A DNA stretch of 64,000 bases, taken from the NCBI GenBank assembly GCA_958298945.1, contig OY282610.1, forward strand, positions 52,521,667 through 52,585,666, in the 5' to 3' direction. A program made the translations under genes and the position numbers. Below, in pieces: positions 62,118-64,000 of the stretch (position 1 is the first letter of the stretch; each line of letters begins with the position of its first letter). The stretch comes from Atherix ibis (Eukaryota; Arthropoda; Insecta; Diptera; Athericidae). Below the pieces are notes generated by a model. The model had not been told where the DNA came from. It did no database searches and saw only the letters and a program-made list of their open reading frames with translations.

Positions 62118-63555
62118 AATTTAATGATCTTTTGGCAAATTTTTCTCAAAACTCCCACCGAAATTTATCGTGACATGTCATTTTCCTTCCAATCATAATA
62201 TTAAGAGTCATAGAAGGTTTGCCTAAAAGTGTGCAATGACACCACAAAATAAATTCTAAAAAACCTTAATTTGTATACAAAACAAAAACGAATTTTAAGA
62301 AAGAAAACTATAAATTTTATGAATTTTTTCTCAAAATCACCAACAAAAATTTATCCAGAAAGGATATTCTCATTCCAATCGAGAAAATATGTATTGGAGA
62401 AGCTTTGCCTGAAAGTACGCAATGACACCATAAAAACAATTCTAAAAACCTTAATTTGTATACAAAAAAAAACGAATTTTAGGAAAGAAAACTATAAATT
62501 TTATGAATTTTTTCTCAAAATCACCAACAAAAATTTATCCAGAAAGGATATTCTCATTCCAATCGCAAAAATATGCATTGGAGAAGCTTTGCCTAAAAGT
62601 ACGCAATGACACCATAAAAACCGTTCTAAAAACCTTAATTTTTATACAAAAAAAACGAATTTTAATAAAGAAAACCATAAATTTTATGAATTTTTTCTCA
62701 AAATCACCAACAAAAATTTATCCAGAAATGATATTCTCATTCCAATCGAGAAAATATGTATTGGAGAAGCTTTGCCTGAAAGTACGCAATGACACCATAA
62801 AAACAATTCTAGAAACCTTAATTTTTATACAAAAAAAATGAATTTTAAGAAAGAAAACCATAAATTTTATGAATTTTTTCTCAAAACCACCAACAAAAAT
62901 TTATCCAGAAAGAATTTTCTCATTCCAATGAGAATAATATGAATTGGAGAAGCTTTGCCTGAAAGTGCACAATCATACCCCAAACAAACATCTCCAAAAA
63001 ACCACCATTTTCATAGAGAAAAACAAATTTTAAGAGAAAGTGGACTCAGTGTAATAATTGTTGCCTCCTATTTTTTGAGAAAACTGGGTGCCTGGTGTAA
63101 AAATTGGATTTTCGTGAATATTGTCACAAATTTTCGAATTTTTGTGGTTTTTTGCATATCTTTAGGTGGTCAATTTATTTTGCTTTCAGTAAATAAAAAA
63201 TTTAATTTTAGGCAATTTTTTTTTAATAGTGCTCACAAAAATTTATTCTGAAAGGATATTCCTTTTTCGATCAGGATAATATGGATCTAGAAGGCTATGT
63301 TAAAGTGTATGTAATGAAACCATGAACAAATTGCCATTTTTATCCAAAAAAGCAAACTTTACTTTTAAAAAAATACAGCGAACTTTAGGTATTTTTTTTT
63401 AAAACGCCTGGAAAAAATTTTCCTGTAAGGACTTTTTTAGTCCGATCAGGATAATAAGAATAATTATTAGTTTCACATATGTATGCGCATTAACATCATT
63501 AAACAAATTTTCGAAAAAATTTCCTTTTTCATAGAAAAATAGAAATTTAAAAAAA
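62118..63555 (+). repeat. HOR unit U41, n=3
   Basis: Composition is F-b-c-e'-B-C-D-E. F runs through TTGTATACAAAACAAAAACG directly into b, as if a had been removed by exchange between F and a. The c (AATCGCAAAAATATG), e' (TTCTAGAAACC) and D (CATGAACAAATTG) match U38. Confidence 0.92.
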
Positions 63556-64000
63556 AATTTAATGATCTTTTGGCAAATTTTTCTCAAAACTCCCACCGAA
63601 ATTTATCGTGACATGTCATTTTCCTTTCAATCATTATATTAAGAGTCATAGAAGGTTTGCCTGAAAGTGTGCAATGACACCACAAAATAAATTCTAAAAA
63701 ACCTTAATTTTTATACAAAAAAAACGAATTTTAATAAAGAAAACAATTAATTTTATGAATTTTTTTTCAAAATCACCAACAAAAATTTATCCAGAAAGGA
63801 TATTCTCATTCCAATCGAGAAAATATGTATTGGAGAAGCTTTGCCTGAAAGTACGCAATGACACCATAAAAACAATTCTAAAAACCTTAATTTGTATACA
63901 AAAAAAAACGAATTTTAAGAAAGAAAACTATAAATTTTATGAATTTTTTCTCAAAATCACCAACAAAAATTTATCCAAAAAGGATATTCTCATTACAATC
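63556..64000 (+). repeat. HOR unit U42, partial at window end
   Basis: F, a and about 90 bases of b are present. F has TTCCTTTCAATC and a has TTTTTTTTCAAAATC. The b has TATCCAAAAAGG and CATTACAATC, private to U39 in this combination, so the array continues beyond the window in the U39 pattern. Confidence 0.9.

Larger units (their letters stand above)
1..64000 (+). repeat. Higher-order satellite DNA array, entire window
   Basis: The window is filled from end to end by tandem copies of diverged 171-185 bp monomers, all in the same orientation. Monomer classes are A (subtypes a-e), B, C, D, E and F, and units read F-A(n)-B-C-D-E. The cassette B-C-D-E-F totals about 887 bp and n varies from 1 to 9. 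Anchor motifs (GGTGCCTGGTGT in C, GGATCTAGAAGG in D, CATATG in E, ATCGTGACATG in F) recur once per intact unit. No mobile element, inversion or unique DNA interrupts the array, which is typical of the homogenised interior of a satellite block. Known HOR arrays such as primate alpha satellite are often centromeric; that role is an inference here. Species and satellite name are not recognised. Confidence 0.97.

Noticed and set aside
1..64000. CRISPR array
   Set aside because: Repeats are 171-185 bp, directly abutting and without unique spacers; no cas genes.
1..64000. Canonical CENP-B box
   Set aside because: TTCG motifs occur (for example TTTTCGAAAAAATTTCC in E) but none is followed at the right spacing by CGGG; no match to the vertebrate core on either strand by eye.
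1..64000. LTR or LINE origin of the repeat
   Set aside because: No reverse transcriptase, integrase, polypurine tract or primer-binding motif is visible; all classes except possibly C trace to one short ancestral monomer.
1..64000. Inverted (head-to-head) segments within the array
   Set aside because: All unit anchors examined read in the same orientation from the first to the last unit.

Overview
The whole 64 kb window is one uninterrupted, head-to-tail satellite DNA array. I see no credible protein-coding gene, RNA gene, transposon, CRISPR array or unique flanking sequence. It is AT-rich (one 184-bp monomer counted by hand is about 26% GC). The monomer size is close to a nucleosome repeat length, and the organisation is a multi-level higher-order repeat (HOR). 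This points to eukaryotic heterochromatin: a centromeric, pericentromeric or other large satellite block. The AT-richness fits an invertebrate such as an insect, but nothing here identifies the species, and I did not recognise the family by name.

Level 1, monomers. Every base except a short filler near 44301-44336 can be assigned to a copy of an ancestral unit of roughly 171-185 bp that begins at AATTTTA after an A-tract. There are six classes: A (184 bp; near-identical subtypes a, b, c, d, e), B (185), C (178), D (178), E (175) and F (171). A and B carry a HindIII site (AAGCTT). D carries XbaI (TCTAGA) and E carries NdeI (CATATG), each once per HOR.

Level 2, HOR units. The order is always F - A(n) - B - C - D - E. 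The B-C-D-E-F cassette (about 887 bp) occurs once per unit, while the A block varies: n = 1, 2, 3, 4, 5, 7 or 9. Unit lengths are therefore quantised at about 1070, 1253, 1437, 1620, 1806, 2171 and 2544 bp. A subtypes keep a polarity: a (or b) next to F, c and d in the middle, e next to B. I delimit 42 units (the first and last partial), numbered U1-U42.

Level 3, blocks of units. Shared private variants reveal recent duplications: U4/U5, U12/U13, U20/U22, U23/U24, U33/U34, and a multi-unit super-repeat in which U35-U39 recur as U39-U42. Four unusual junctions record deletions or illegitimate joins (about 16469, 25161, 30895 and 32503 with its copy at 34213). A fifth, at 44301-44336, contains a perfect 18-bp palindrome not found elsewhere in the window.

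The most interesting structure beyond the repeats is dyad symmetry placed once per HOR in B, C and E. The B dyad appears with compensatory changes in both arms in U31, U33 and U34. The short open reading frames that recur through the array are by-products of repeating an AT-rich, stop-poor monomer. They shift frame with each 184-bp step and are broken freely by stops and indels in sister copies.
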